NCBI RefSeq assembly: GCF_024868665.1
Contig: NC_079914.1
Location: 1,525,663 to 1,589,662, forward strand
DNA length: 64,000 nucleotides
Direction: 5' to 3'
DNA from: Triplophysa rosa
Taxonomy: Eukaryota > Chordata > Actinopteri > Cypriniformes > Nemacheilidae
The notes below the pieces were generated by a model. That model was not told the origin of the DNA and made no database searches. It worked only from the letters and a program-made list of their open reading frames with translations. The stretch's first letter is position 1. Each line of letters opens with the position of its first letter. Of the stretch, positions 23,189-34,880 are shown piece after piece. The translations under genes and the position numbers were made by a program.

Positions 23189-23564
23189 TGTAACGATGCT
23201 GGATTCTCCCTCATCAGCCAAGCCCTCTACATCGCCACTCCCTCACAGACTGTCCCGCTCGCACTCCCCTGATTACTGATCATACGCACCTGCACCTCAT
23301 TCACGGACTCTTTATATACCCTGCCCTATGTCCAGTTAGTTGTCGAGTGTTGTTGTTGTTAGTCTGACTTTGTTTCGCATACTTGTTTGATAGTTCCGCT
23401 AATGATATTCGATTTGGATTACCCGTTTTTGTGTGGATTTATGTGCTTTGGATTTTGCCTGTTTTTGTTCACCTGTCTTCAGTTTTTTCACCTTGGATTG
23501 TTCATTAAACCCTCTTCACTGGTTCTCCTGAGTGTGTTCTCCTGCTTGGACCAAAAGCGTGACA
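23189..23564 (+). repeat. Solo LTR, 376 bp, TSD TTAAT
   Basis: Begins TGTAACGATGC and ends AAAGCGTGACA. It is bracketed by TTAAT on both sides (23184-23188 and 23565-23569). It has a TATA-like 'tttatataccctgcc' near 23310 and a downstream T-rich region. No internal sequence adjoins it. It differs in sequence from the TGTCATG family and is another Gypsy-type LTR. Confidence 0.82.
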
Positions 23565-23657
23565 TTAATTGAGGATTTGTGTGTGTTGTGTTTAGTGGGG
23601 TCAACAAGAAAACTGTATTTACATTTTTCATATTTTCTGCATTTCTGGGTCTAATTC

Positions 23658-24251
23658 TGTCACGGTTCTGTCACGACCAGGGGGTGTGACAGCGGAGAGA
23701 AGAACCCAAGCGCAGGCAGCCAGAGGTGAAGGGGTTAACAAGGGGTATATTTATTAAATACAACAGTACCAAAACAAAGGAACAAAACAAAACACCCATG
23801 ATGGGGGATAACTAAACTTAGGCAGGGTACAAAAACAAAGACTTCCCACAAGGGGGCAAAAACGATGGAGAATAAAATAATACAATTACTTACACAAACT
23901 AAGACACAACTGAGACAAGAACATCCAAGGGCAAGGTAATCCACTGGGAGAGCACGACACGCATACAGCACAAGAACAAAGCACAACGCATGAGCACAGG
24001 ACAATGAACACGAGGGTATTATATAGGGTGACAAACAAAGGAAGATAACGAGGGGCAGGTGAGGAACATAAGACACGGCAGGGAAGCAACACGGGAAACG
24101 AGAGGGGCGGGGCCAATGACAAGACTGAAGAGAACGCATATTAAGTTTTGAACGACATTAATATGTTTCTCTCCACACAAAACCAAAGGCTTTGCCATGA
24201 CTCTGCCACAAGACCAAGAAAAACATGACAAGCTGAGGCAGAGTCATGACA
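23658..24251 (-). repeat. 3' LTR of the non-autonomous element (594 bp)
   Basis: Minus-strand start TGTCATGACTCTGCC at 24251; it ends in GTGACA at 23658. A nearby alternative GTGACA end lies at 23669, but the AATTC duplication supports 23658. It retains both U3 hairpins (24196-24248 and 24126-24175). Confidence 0.8.
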
Positions 24252-24267
24252 GAAGCCCCCCCCTTTA
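24252..24267 (-). promoter_or_regulatory. Polypurine tract
   Basis: The minus-strand sequence TAAAGGGGGGGGCTTC directly precedes the 3' LTR. The related copies at 33 and 60 kb have shorter or similar runs at the same place. Confidence 0.8.
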
Positions 24268-24599
24268 ATGAGCACCCCCAGGTGCTCACCAAGGGGTAGA
24301 CTAACGTGACAAGATAGACTGGGTAATAGACAAGAACCAACAGAGCATGGTGAACATGTCTAGGGGGAAACAGGCAATAATAACGAACAGGTTGGGGTGG
24401 GACAATAAAAATAACAAACATGGGAGGGGGGGTAGGGCAACACAAGAGTTCATAGGGGGAAGTCCAAAAGGGGGAAGTCCAAAAGGATTGGGGCTAGGAG
24501 GGGAAGTCTTTGCCCGGGGCGGCGCTTGGGAGCGTGAAGTCCCGGGAGGCTTAGTGGGGGCTGGGGCAGACTTGGCTGCCAGCCGGACACGGCTAGGGA

Positions 24600-24942
24600 C
24601 TGGACGAAATGCCGGCTGGGGTGCTGGCTGAGTCACCGGCTGGAAGGCCGGCTGGGAGGCCTACTGGGAGGCCGGCTGCGAGGCCAACTGGGACGCCGGC
24701 TGGAACGCCTGCGGGAAGGCCGGCTGGAACGCCGGCTGCTGCAACGACTGGGATGCCGGCTGCTGCACCGGCTGGGACGCCGGCTGCTGCACCGGCTGGG
24801 CAGGACAGGACACCGGAATGGACTCTGCCTGCACCGGACTGGAGACCGGACTGGACGCCGGCTGAACTGGACTGGACACCGGCTGGATCACCGGCTGGGA
24901 CGCCGGTTGAACCGCACTGGACGCCGGCTGAATCACCGGCTG
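24600..24942 (-). repeat. GC-rich minisatellite coding proline/alanine/glutamine/valine repeats
   Basis: Degenerate repeats built on 'gccggctgg' and 'gactggacgccggctg', about 12-30 bp each. The minus frame reads PVIQPVSSPVQPASS-like repeats. It forms the interior of the LTR element and is far richer in GC than its surroundings. Confidence 0.8.
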
Positions 24943-25282
24943 GAGACAAGAACATCCAAGGGAAAGGTAATCCACTGGGAGAGCATGACACGCATACAGC
25001 ACAAGAACAAAGCACAACGCACGAGCACAGGACAATGAACACGAGGTTATTATATAGGGTGACAAACAAAGGAAGATAACGAGGGGCAGGTGAGGAACAT
25101 AAGACACCGCAGGGAAGCAATACAGGAAACGAGAGGGGCGGGACCAATGACAAGACTGGAGAGAACGCATATTGAGTCTTGAATGACATTAATATGTTTC
25201 TCTCCACACAAAACCAAAGGCTTTGCCATGACTCTTCCACAAGACCAAGAAAAACATGACAAGATGAGGCAGAGTCATGACA
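24943..25282 (-). repeat. Truncated 5' LTR (340 bp) of the non-autonomous element
   Basis: Aligns to the first 340 bp of the 3' LTR at 23912-24251 and breaks off exactly at 'gagacaagaac', where the GC-rich repeats begin. A U3 hairpin is retained at 25157-25206. Confidence 0.8.
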
Positions 25283-25398
25283 AATTCACCCTTTCTTGTC
25301 CTCAGATTGATACAGTTACTCACACAGAAAGAAAAGAAGGTTGTTCTGTTTTGTTTGTTTGTGTGTTTTGGCGTCTGACCGAGGTTGCGGCGTCTGAC

Positions 25399-26533
25399 CG
25401 AGGTTGTATCTCGTTATTGGTGCTGCTAGACCTTAGTGCGGCATTCGATACCATTGACCACAGCACACTCCTACATAGACTCGAAAATTATGTCGGCATT
25501 AAGGGAATAGCTTTGAAATGGTTTAAATCTTATTTATCCGACCGTTTTCAATTTGTAGCAATAAACAATGAGGTGTCACGCAAATCGCAAGTCCAGTACG
25601 GTGTACCACAAGGCTCAGTCTTATGGCCTCTGCTCTTCGCATTATACATGCTACCTCTAGGAGATATAATAAAGCGACACGGAGTTAGCTTTCACTGTTA
25701 TGCTGATGATGCTCATGAAGCCTCATGAAACACAGCAGTTCCATCGAATAATGGAATGCATAGTCGATATAAAAAACTGGATGAGTAACAACTTTTTATT
25801 ACTGAACTCGGACAAAACGGAAGTGTTACTTATTGGACCGAAAACTGCTATAAGTAACAACCAAGAATACTGTTTAACTATTGACGGATGTTCCATAAAA
25901 CCCTCGTCGTCAGCAAAGAATCTTGGCGTTCTATTCGATAGTAATCTGTCATTTGAGAGCCACGTCGCCAACACCTGTAAAATTGCGTTTTTCCATTTAA
26001 GAATATATCTAAACTACGTCATATGCTGTCAATGTCAGATGCAGAGAAGTTAATTCATGCATTCATGTCATAGACTAGATTACTGTAATGCACTGTTAGG
26101 TGGTTGCCCTGCAGGCTTATTACAAAAACTCCAATTGGTCCAAAACGCGGCAGCTCGAGTTCTTACACGTACAAAAAAGTATGAACATATTAGCCCGGTT
26201 CTGTCAACCTTGCACTGGTTACCTATAAAGCATCGCGTTAACTTTAAAATCTTGCTTATTACCTATAAAGCCTTACATGGTTTAGCTCCTCAGTACTTGA
26301 ATGAACTCCTTTTGTATTACAGTCCTTCACGTGCATTACGCTCTCAGGCGTCCTGTCAGTTGGTAATACCTAGAATTTCAAAATCAAGTGCAGGTGGTAG
26401 ATCCTTTTCCTATCTAGCGCCTAAACTTTGGAATAGTCTTCCCTGCACTGTCCGGGAGGCAGACACACTCTGTCAGTTTAAATCTAGACTAAAGACGCAT
26501 CTTTTTAATCTTGCATACACTACTCTTCCATAA
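25399..26533 (+). pseudogene. L2 LINE reverse transcriptase remnant
   Basis: Frames read LLDLSAAFDTIDHSTLLHRL, then VPQGSVLWPLLFALYMLPLG and CYADD (RT motifs A, B and C). A deletion directly after YADD removes the usual TQLYIS residues and shifts the frame near 25725. Motif D-like LLLNSDKTEVLLIGP follows in another frame. After MSDAEKLIHAFM there is another change, then RLDYCNALLGG and LQLVQNAAARVLTR to a stop near 26533. The order and wording are those of L2/CR1-type LINEs. At least three lesions make it non-functional. Confidence 0.8.
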
Positions 26534-27167
26534 TATAAATCTTCAGAGGGTTTAGGCTGCATTAGTTAGATCAACCGGAACCAAAAACACAACTGATGTA
26601 CTTGTTGCATCAAAGAGTACAGAACAGTACTCTACTCTCAGCCAGTCTTGTCTCATTGTTCCAAGGTTACCACAGCGAGCAGGATGCAGTTCATGGCCTG
26701 ACCTGATGGTAGAGCGGAGAATGGGAAGTGGGGACCTGACAAGAGCTGAGATATAGAGCTGGATAAAGAAGGACGCGGTCCTTGAAGTCTTCACCTACAA
26801 AATTTCAAATGCTATTAGATTATTAATGATAATCTTAAACTATAATTTATTTTATTATTAAGTTTATTTATTTTATTTAGCCTTGTTGTGCAAGTTCACT
26901 GGAGCTTGTGCAGAGGCAGCAGCTTTTGCCAGAGGGGAACTGGAATCCCCTGGTTGGGCCTGGGTTCTCCTGAGGTTTTTTTTCTCATTAGAGTTTTGGG
27001 TTCCTCGCCACCGTTTGCATACTGTTTTTGCACTATCTGCCTGACCGGGGGGGGCTGCTTTAGAATTTTAAAGTTTTACTTAATTAATATTGCATATAGG
27101 AATTTATAGTCTGTTATATTTGACCTGTGCTTCTCTCTCCTTTATCCTAAATGTGTGCTCTCACTGA

Positions 27168-27335
27168 GCGTGTGTGTGTGTGTGCGTGTGTGTGCGTACT
27201 TGTCTGTGTACGTACGTGTGTGTGTGTGTGTGTTGTGTGTGTGTGCGTGCGCATCCTTGTGTGTGTGTGTGTCTCTATGTCTATGTGTGTTAGTACGTGT
27301 GCATATTGTGTGTGTGGAGTGTTTTGTATGTGGGT
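27168..27335. repeat. (TG)n-rich microsatellite
   Basis: TG repeats interrupted by CGTG and TATG variants, within the LINE 3' UTR. Frames across it in all directions are artefacts of the repeat. Confidence 0.95.
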
Positions 27336-27480
27336 ATGTCTGTCTTCTGTGTTTTCAACCTTTTCTTGTTTCTGCAGGTACAACTTTAATTATTTTGCTT
27401 ATAGTCAATATGTCTCATGTACAGCTGCTTTGTAACAATGAAAATTGTAAAAGCGCTATATAAATAAAGTTGAGTTGAGT

Positions 27481-30400
27481 TGAGTATGCAGATGATATTG
27501 GGATATGCGTTAAAGTTAGGTCATGAGAAAGTCAACATAGGGATTGGAAATGTCATAACTATTCTATAACATTTAATTATAATGTTATAAAGTCTTTATT
27601 ATCTAGCCTGTGTAGTGAAACGCAAAGCTCAAATAATCTCCACAAACAAAAGTAAACTGCCGATGAACCCTCACAATTTTCCATGCATGCAGTTTGAGTA
27701 ATTTCATTGTTTGCTCTCAATGTGTTCAACAGTTTAAACTTAAATGGTTTTAAAAAAAGATCCATGAGTAGACATGTCTGGCTGCAGACACATTCCCCCA
27801 CAATGCATTTCACATTCGAGTTATGAGCAGACCCTGAGAAAAGAATCAGAACTACAACTGCGAAAAAAAATAATCTCGATGGGATTTACCATCATCAGCT
27901 TTATAAGAAATGGATTCCAAGCATAGGAATGATGTGTGTCAAACAAAAATCCAAAGGCTTAAACCTGACACAGATTCCCATTGTGTATTTATGTGGCTCA
28001 GATATACACAGATCCTGAAGAGTTTTTAAAGAATCTTCAAAAATCTTTAGTTCATAGTGACAAAAAAACATCAACATCATGAGTTCAGAGGTCGCTCTTT
28101 CATGGCTCAGGAGACAGTTCTCAGTTGTGTTTAATTTAGTCATAGATGTTTTCCAAAATTGGATTAAAAGAAAAATTTAAAAAAATATATATATATAATT
28201 GTTCTAATGAAGAGTATGGATGTGTAAAAATGTAGTTTGTATAGTGGAAATAATCTGGGTAAATGTTTAAATTCATATTAAGATCTTCAATAATATTGAC
28301 TTTTGACTTGGTAAATCTGAAATCAATTTGTGACATTATTGTGATCTCTTTTTTAAATGTGAATGGAGACATTTGTTAGTTTTTTGACTTACTGTATAAG
28401 TATCTGAGACATAAGAGACTTAAGCAAAAGTTTCCATTTGCTCCTATTTTAATCAATTTTTGATCAATTCATCTAATTGATGTCTATGGGAAATACGTGA
28501 GATAATAGAGGTCTCATTTTCTTTCTTATGGGTGGTTGCTACTTTTTTTTGCAATAGAAGTACAGAACATTGAATAAATTCACTGGAAACACATGCTTGA
28601 GATTACATCTCAAGGTGCTAAGCTCAATGTTTCACTCAAAAGCCCTTTAAAGAAGCCCCTGCTAACGCAACGCCTGTCTCATCAGCTCTGAGAAAACAGC
28701 TGTTTTTGGTTCCCACACTTCGACCAGACATAGATCTCTTTCGCACATCACCCATCTTAAAAAATCCAGAGACGCTCATATACACGGTACCATCACAATA
28801 TCCCATTCCTCCACGTGGAAAACTCATCCTTCTCATCATAACAGAGCTAGTGTCTTGTCCAGGTGATAAATGTCTCCTTCTCTGTGCCGTGAATTACTAA
28901 AGTCTGTGGAAATGACTTCAGAAATAGCGCAAGGCCTTTTTAGGGAAACGGCTCCTCTTTCCTCTCACATCAATCGACAGCACCGTCCGCCCACCTTTTA
29001 CGCTGTCTTTAAACAAGTTATTGATGAATATTCTAGAGACCCCTGTTGCCCCCTTGCATCTCTCAATGCCTCGGAGCTCTTCTTTGAAAAATGGGATCCT
29101 AGAGTCAGAATAAGGTCAGTGGATCAACCCAGGGACATTTCATACAGTTTTTGCTCTGAGCTCGGAGAACGTGACAGTACAGTATATAAAACATCTGCAG
29201 TGTGAGGATACTTCTTGGGAATAGATAAACTAATAAATTGTGTTCACTAAGTAGCTGTTTATCTCTAAAGGGCTTGTGCATAAATGCATAGGACATAAAC
29301 AAGATTTTGAAATTAAAATTGACCCTATTAACTTAAGTTTCAGGTAAACAATCTATACTTGCATATTTTCACAAAGACAAAACATCAAGGCAAAAATATA
29401 ATGACTTAATAAAACAAAGTTTTTACAGCAGGATGGGAAAAATTATGCAAAAATCATGCTTGTAGATTAGTTCCCTATTTATTGTAATCATGATTACTGT
29501 ACTTTTGACCTTTACGAAATGACTTATTTTTATTTAGGCTACACATTCAAAACAAAAAAGGGAACTGAATTAATGAATAAATTAAATGCTCAAGCAAGCA
29601 AAGCGGCAACTATTACACCCACATCCAGTTACAATAACAAAGCCATTCCTGCCTGTCACTGTGAGATCTGCACTCTCGGAAATTCTCCTGTAATAGTCAA
29701 TGAAGCTGTCTACACTGCCCAATAAATCTTTTATTTACGTCATGTCTACACCTTGTTGATTATAATGGGATGTGTTCTGGTGTTGAGACGTCTTTTGCTT
29801 GCAGAGTATAGTATATTGGGTTTAAGCTGTTTACATTGTAAACAAAAGGCACAACATCTGGTGAAGCCAAAATATTTCCAAATTATAACCCATGCCCTTG
29901 TGAGAAGATTTTTTTGGGGGGAGACTAATTGTTTTGCTTGATAGGCCTACAGACTCATTGACACTACTCTGACTGGCCGTGTATTCAATTGATAACAATG
30001 TTTTATTGCTGCAAAACACTTGAAACTGAAACTGGAATGAGATTAAACTTTTTACGGTTACCCACAACCATCTTACATTTTTTTCTCACTTATTAACCTA
30101 TTTCACTCAAATTACAGACAATAAATGGGATGCAGACATTTCATGTTTCAAGAGTGACATTTCATTATTACAGAGATTCACTATGTTCCTCTGTATTGCT
30201 AAACAAATTGATAGATATTTCTTCTGTTAAAGTAACAGAAATCATTTCTGCCCACCAGTTGACCTCCTCTTTCTGTTCAGTTGTTGTTGTATGCAAGCCT
30301 TAAAACTTGTCATCAAAGTTCCTTTCAGCCAATGGAGCAGCAGTTAACCTTTGACCCCTCACCCACTATGCCCTTTCGGAAGTGGGTGCCCTTAATTTTT

Positions 30401-33236
30401 GGAGGTTGACAGCTTTCCTTAAAGGAAGTCCTTCAGAGGGATTGCTACGGAAGGAGCCAAAGCCATTGTGAGGAGAATGGGGTGATTTGAAAGACCCTTA
30501 ATTTGCAGCGTCCCTCTTAAAGCACTCCTATCAATCTTCTTTTACTGGTCAGACCTTTAATATTTTCCAACAATTCATTCAGAGGCCTGGTGTTTACACA
30601 CTGCTCACTTGCTGGTAATTAGAACCCTGCATTCCTCCCCCACATTTCTTCTTATCATCATGCTGCCTTACTTTACTCTCTCAGAATTGGTCAAACTCTA
30701 GATGTCCAATAAAACATGCTGAAGGCCTCTGATGGCCAACCCATTTTCCTTTTTTTATGTAACTTCTGCCCTATAATCAGTCCCATCTGCAGACGTTTTC
30801 CCCATTTTCTGTGCTAATTTTGGTTGGGAATGGACTTACATAATAGATACATATTTTATATTGAATAAACATGCAGGAGATGACGTTGTTCTGACTAGCC
30901 AACTAACCCAACAGTCTACTAATAATCAGAAAACATTATTTTGTATTGAATCTTGTTCAGGCTAACTATATACAATTATGAGAATATAGAAATTAATCTG
31001 ACATTAAAGTGCCTTTTCTTATAAGTGAATTGTCTGATGTACTTGTTCAATTGTTTAAATAGGAGCCAAATGTTTTCTGAAGTTGATTTTTTTCTGACCT
31101 GAGTCTCTTCTCTGTCTAAACAGATTTCACACATTTTTATTCATCAAACACTCCATTAGAGTTTTGATAACTGGTACGATTAATCAGAAAAATAGTGAAA
31201 TGAGTCAGCGCTGCATTAATTTATCGCGAAAGCGTTTGTTGTTCACCAAAAAATATGCTAAAGGTCATACTCTTGTCTTTCTCACAGTGGAATTGAGTGG
31301 TTTAATGCATTTTTATTTATGATAATTAACTAAACGTAAGGTCCTGAAGTGGGATTCCTGTTTGAAGTGGGTGCTTGCCTCAGAATGAGGCTCTGGTAGC
31401 CAAAGAGGGTTTGAGTCATCAATAAAGTACTCTGACTGCCAGACGCTGGTGTTTAAGTGCTGACTTGCTTCTAAACGCCCTTACCAGTCTTTTTTCCATT
31501 AATCACAGCAAAGAGATCTGTACCACTTATTCATGGTTATCCACAGGAGTAGTGAAGAAATCAGCAAGAACCGTGCAGGTTTGCTGCATGTGTGGCACAT
31601 AGGCAAGGGATTTATGCAAGCCTCTAACCTCCATTTCCACTGGTAATGTCTCTGAAGCGTAGCATGAAACAAATACCAGCTACGTTTGAATTATGGTAGG
31701 GTAAGTTAATTGAGGACACCGTTTCCGATATGAATCTTTTTTAGACAGTAAATAAAGTATGTTTTTTGGAGCTATACATTTTCATCCAGCAAGGGCTGAG
31801 GTAACCAAGCATAAGGACAGATGGTACTCAGTGGCCATGTGGTCTCAATTTTCATTGTACCGACATTATTTACTGGCTTTGGAGTCAGGAAATAATAGAG
31901 TCAAGAAAGAGGAAACTCCTTTCTGTAGACATGTTGCACTTTTAATGATACCACGGTAAAGCTTGCAATGAATGTTGCCAACAGCACCTTTTTATTCCTG
32001 ACAGGATTATTACCTTCTGGTGCTTGACCTCATCAAAAGGAAAACATTGCGGTTAAATGGATTCCCTCCCTTCAAGACTTAAAAGTGAGCCTACAGAGTT
32101 TATGCTGAGCTTTTTGTTTCTTATTATTTTCTTTCATCCTTTCAACCCCTAAAAATTATTGTTTGTTGGAGCTCACAATGTTTTGCAGGAAGAACAAAGC
32201 AGAGTTTTGGATGGCCAACAGATTCTTATTGTAGTGAAATGTTCTAGTAGTGGGCTACTCTTCAACCTTTCTCTCCAACCCTGAGAGGGGTGACCCATAA
32301 GAAAGAAAAATCACAGACAAGATCTGTGTAATACCGAAACCCATAAGGAAGTGACTTAAACAGCAATTCATCGACTGGCCTCTAGAGGCTGGCTCCAAAA
32401 GGAGTCAATTGACCAGTCAACTTTAGGTCGCTGAAGGACTGCATCTCATCAAAACTGACAGATTATTTTCGGAGGTAAAATTTGATCTTTATGGTCATAT
32501 TTACAGTTTCACCCGTTGCCTAATCGTGTCAAAAAGCAATGGTGCTATCCAGACGTTATGTCGTTACAGCAAGCACACTATAGGCTACTGTTACAGCAGT
32601 TAACTAACTAACGCTAGCTATAGTGAATGTGACATTTTAAGTAGGCCTACATAAAATTTTGCTTTTGAATGTTGTGAATACTAAATAAAAAGCTACCTAG
32701 CTTTACAGGAACAGTATTGCTCCTCAATGTAGTGATTCTCGATCGCCAGGTGATGCAGTGCTTTCAGTTTTATAATCTGTAGGTTTATAGCTTCAATCTT
32801 AATTTGTTTACTTTATTCTGAGTCACTTTTACATCCTGAATATATACTTCAAATGCATATTGCAGACCTTCTTATTGCTTTTGGCTGAAAGTACACATCA
32901 TTTTTTTCCAGAAATTGTTTCACGATAACTATTCTTTAGTGAAGTGGGAGCGCTTTGGCTGACGCCGGATGTAGCAAAAGGGGGCGAGTTTTTCGAAGAT
33001 TAAATTTCATAGATCCCCCATGTTAAATGCCCAACTTTACAGCAGAAAAAAATATGTTTACAGCTGGGTAAAAAAAGTGGTTATCGTCTATGTACTGTAG
33101 CTAATTTTGTCCTTCATTACAACTGTTAGGGGGGTGGATTTTTTTATAACTCATCCGTTTCAATTATATTAAGTTCTTAAAGCCCATTTTTGATTATTCA
33201 GGAGTGACTCACTGCCAAGATGGTGGCGGTCGGCTC
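27481..33236. other. Unique-looking AT-rich intergenic DNA
   Basis: No gene is supported in this 5.8 kb. A 111-codon frame at 28870-29205 and shorter frames at 29519-29725 and 31759-31959 have no motif, no splice context and no codon bias. A somewhat more balanced stretch at about 30230-30680 could be a conserved non-coding element. An (AT)-rich run lies near 28180-28200. Confidence 0.5.
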
Positions 33237-33241
33237 CGCCC

Positions 33242-33790
33242 TGTCATGAACTGGCGTGGAGAAGAACCCAAATGCAGGCAGGCAGTGGCAATGAAGGGGT
33301 TAACAGATTTATTACAAAACAATGAACAGAAACAAAACACCCACGAGGGGGTAACATGGACACGACTAAGGTAAAAACTGAACACAAAACACTTCCCTCG
33401 GTGGGGCAAAAACAATAGGTCAGAATAACTAAACTATGACACGACACAACGTCTAATAACAGGCAGGGAACAAACACAATAAAACAATACATAGGCACAG
33501 AGAACACTCACTTTGAGAGGACTGGGGCACGAACGGACACACATACACAACGTAGTACAATCCACGAGCCCAAGACACAGAAACAAGAGGGTATTTAAAG
33601 GGAAGACAAACAAGGGATAACGAAAGAGGGCAGGTGTGGAACATAAGACACTCAGGGAAAGATAAGAAGGAAACGAGAGGGGCGGGGCCAATGACGAGAC
33701 ACTGGAGAGAACGTATATTATTGTCAAAAGGACAATAATATGTTTCTCTCCACACATAACCAAAGGCATTGTCATGACTCTGCTACAGGA
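33242..33790 (-). repeat. 3' LTR, lacking its first ~40 bp
   Basis: The minus-strand start at 33790 is 'tcctgtagcagagtcatgac', so the TGTCATG tip and first stem arm are deleted and the LTR abuts a shortened polypurine tract (33791-33797). It ends CAGTTCATGACA at 33242. The U3 hairpin at 33703-33752 is intact. Confidence 0.78.
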
Positions 33791-34010
33791 CCCTTTAATG
33801 AGCACCTCCAGGTGCTCACGAAGGGGTAGACGGACGAGACAAGACCGACTGAGACAGTGATAAAACCAGACAAACATGGTGAACATGACAAGGGGCAGAC
33901 AGGACAACAAGACTACAGGATTGGGGTGGGATAACAAAAATAACAAACATGGGAGGGGGGGTGGGGCAAAACAAGAGTTCATAGGGGGCAGTGCACAATG
34001 GTTGGGGGAA
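33791..34010 (-). repeat. 3' internal region of the TGTCATG-family element
   Basis: Shares 'gagcacctccaggtgctcac', 'aaggggtagac' and 'catgggaggggggg' with 24262-24480 and 60480-60660. A 206-codon minus frame that spans it and the LTR is interrupted by the N at 34012 and is not a gene. Confidence 0.7.
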
Positions 34011-34012
34011 TN

Positions 34013-34880
34013 GTAAATTGCTGTCTCCTTATAATAATATCTAGCAAAGCTCACAACAAATACTATAAAAAGGTTATAGTATTAAAGTTAAAATATTTCA
34101 ATAACAGCATACATTTCAGTGATTTTGAATTCAGAAACAAGGGGTGAGGGAGCCATTGCAAACAAGTGAGGAAGTCTACTGTACAACAAACCTAAAACTG
34201 CCATGTTATAGCTATACAACAATTACTCTATACTGGCAAACATTTAACATAACTTTTATCAAACAAAGAACAAAATGAATCGTAAACATAATAAAAAGCA
34301 ACAAAGTCCTAGGCTCAGTAAAAAAAGTGTGTAAAGTGGCAATTTTTTAACAATTATAAACTTTTAAGATTGCTCCACATCAGTCATGTTAAAAAGAAAG
34401 TTCAACCTTTCTGAATTCTATGGTTTTCCAAACAGTATCAGGACAAGTTTAGATTTTAAAATTAGGTAGTTCCAACAAAACATGACATAACCAATTGTGT
34501 CATCATTAATTTAACAAAAAACAGGCAACAATGAAGAAGCCATGTGTCAACTACTTTACTGTAGCATCGGCAAGTGTTAGCAGCTCTATAATGCAGAAGC
34601 TTGGCCAGTTTGATGATCTGGAGTATTCAGCAAGAAAGAAGAAATCAACAAGAAAAAGCTTTTTCTCTATTAAAAGAACATGGCAGCATGGCTTAGGTTT
34701 GCAAAACTCCATCTGAACAAACCACAAGTCCTTGGCCATAAAGCAAAAAACAGATACAGCATATTAGCACAAACACCTTACACAAACTGTCAAGCACAGT
34801 GGTTTGTGCTTGTTTCGACCTTTGACCTTGCAGTAGTCCATGACTCAGTCACTGAGTCGATCATGTACTGTATGTAACAT
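34013..34880. other. AT-rich sequence inside the LTR element, origin unclear
   Basis: No similarity to the LTR-family interior is visible and no gene is supported. Small frames at 34531-34877 lack any motif. Confidence 0.4.

Larger units (their letters stand above)
23658..25282 (-). mobile_element. Non-autonomous LTR retrotransposon with truncated 5' LTR, TSD AATTC
   Basis: On the minus strand, a partial 5' LTR (25282-24943) runs into a GC-rich tandem-repeat interior (24942-24600), then a unique 3' internal region, a polypurine tract and a complete 3' LTR (24251-23658). AATTC flanks the whole unit (23653-23657 and 25283-25287), so both LTR tips are original. The last 254 bp of the 5' LTR, the primer site and nearly all coding region are missing. 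It belongs to the TGTCATG LTR family. The minus-strand frames over the interior (up to 215 codons) are low-complexity and are best read as remnants of a polyprotein tail. Confidence 0.8.
25399..27480 (+). mobile_element. 5'-truncated L2-clade LINE
   Basis: It starts inside the reverse transcriptase and runs through the 3' UTR to the tail 'aaagcgctatataaataaag' with TTGAG repeats. The coding remnant is broken (see the pseudogene entry). The 3' UTR contains a TG-rich microsatellite (27168-27335). It lies about 110 bp beyond the LTR element at 23658-25282, in the opposite orientation. Confidence 0.82.

Noticed and set aside
24593..25240. 215-codon minus-strand frame
   Set aside because: It crosses from a truncated LTR into a minisatellite; the open length comes from GC-rich repeats, not a conserved protein.
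27147..27463. Cys/Val-rich and Thr/His-rich frames on both strands
   Set aside because: Translation of a TG-rich microsatellite.
28870..29205. 111-codon open frame, possible host gene
   Set aside because: No motif, no splice signals in phase, no codon bias and no neighbouring exon; length is within chance for this much sequence.
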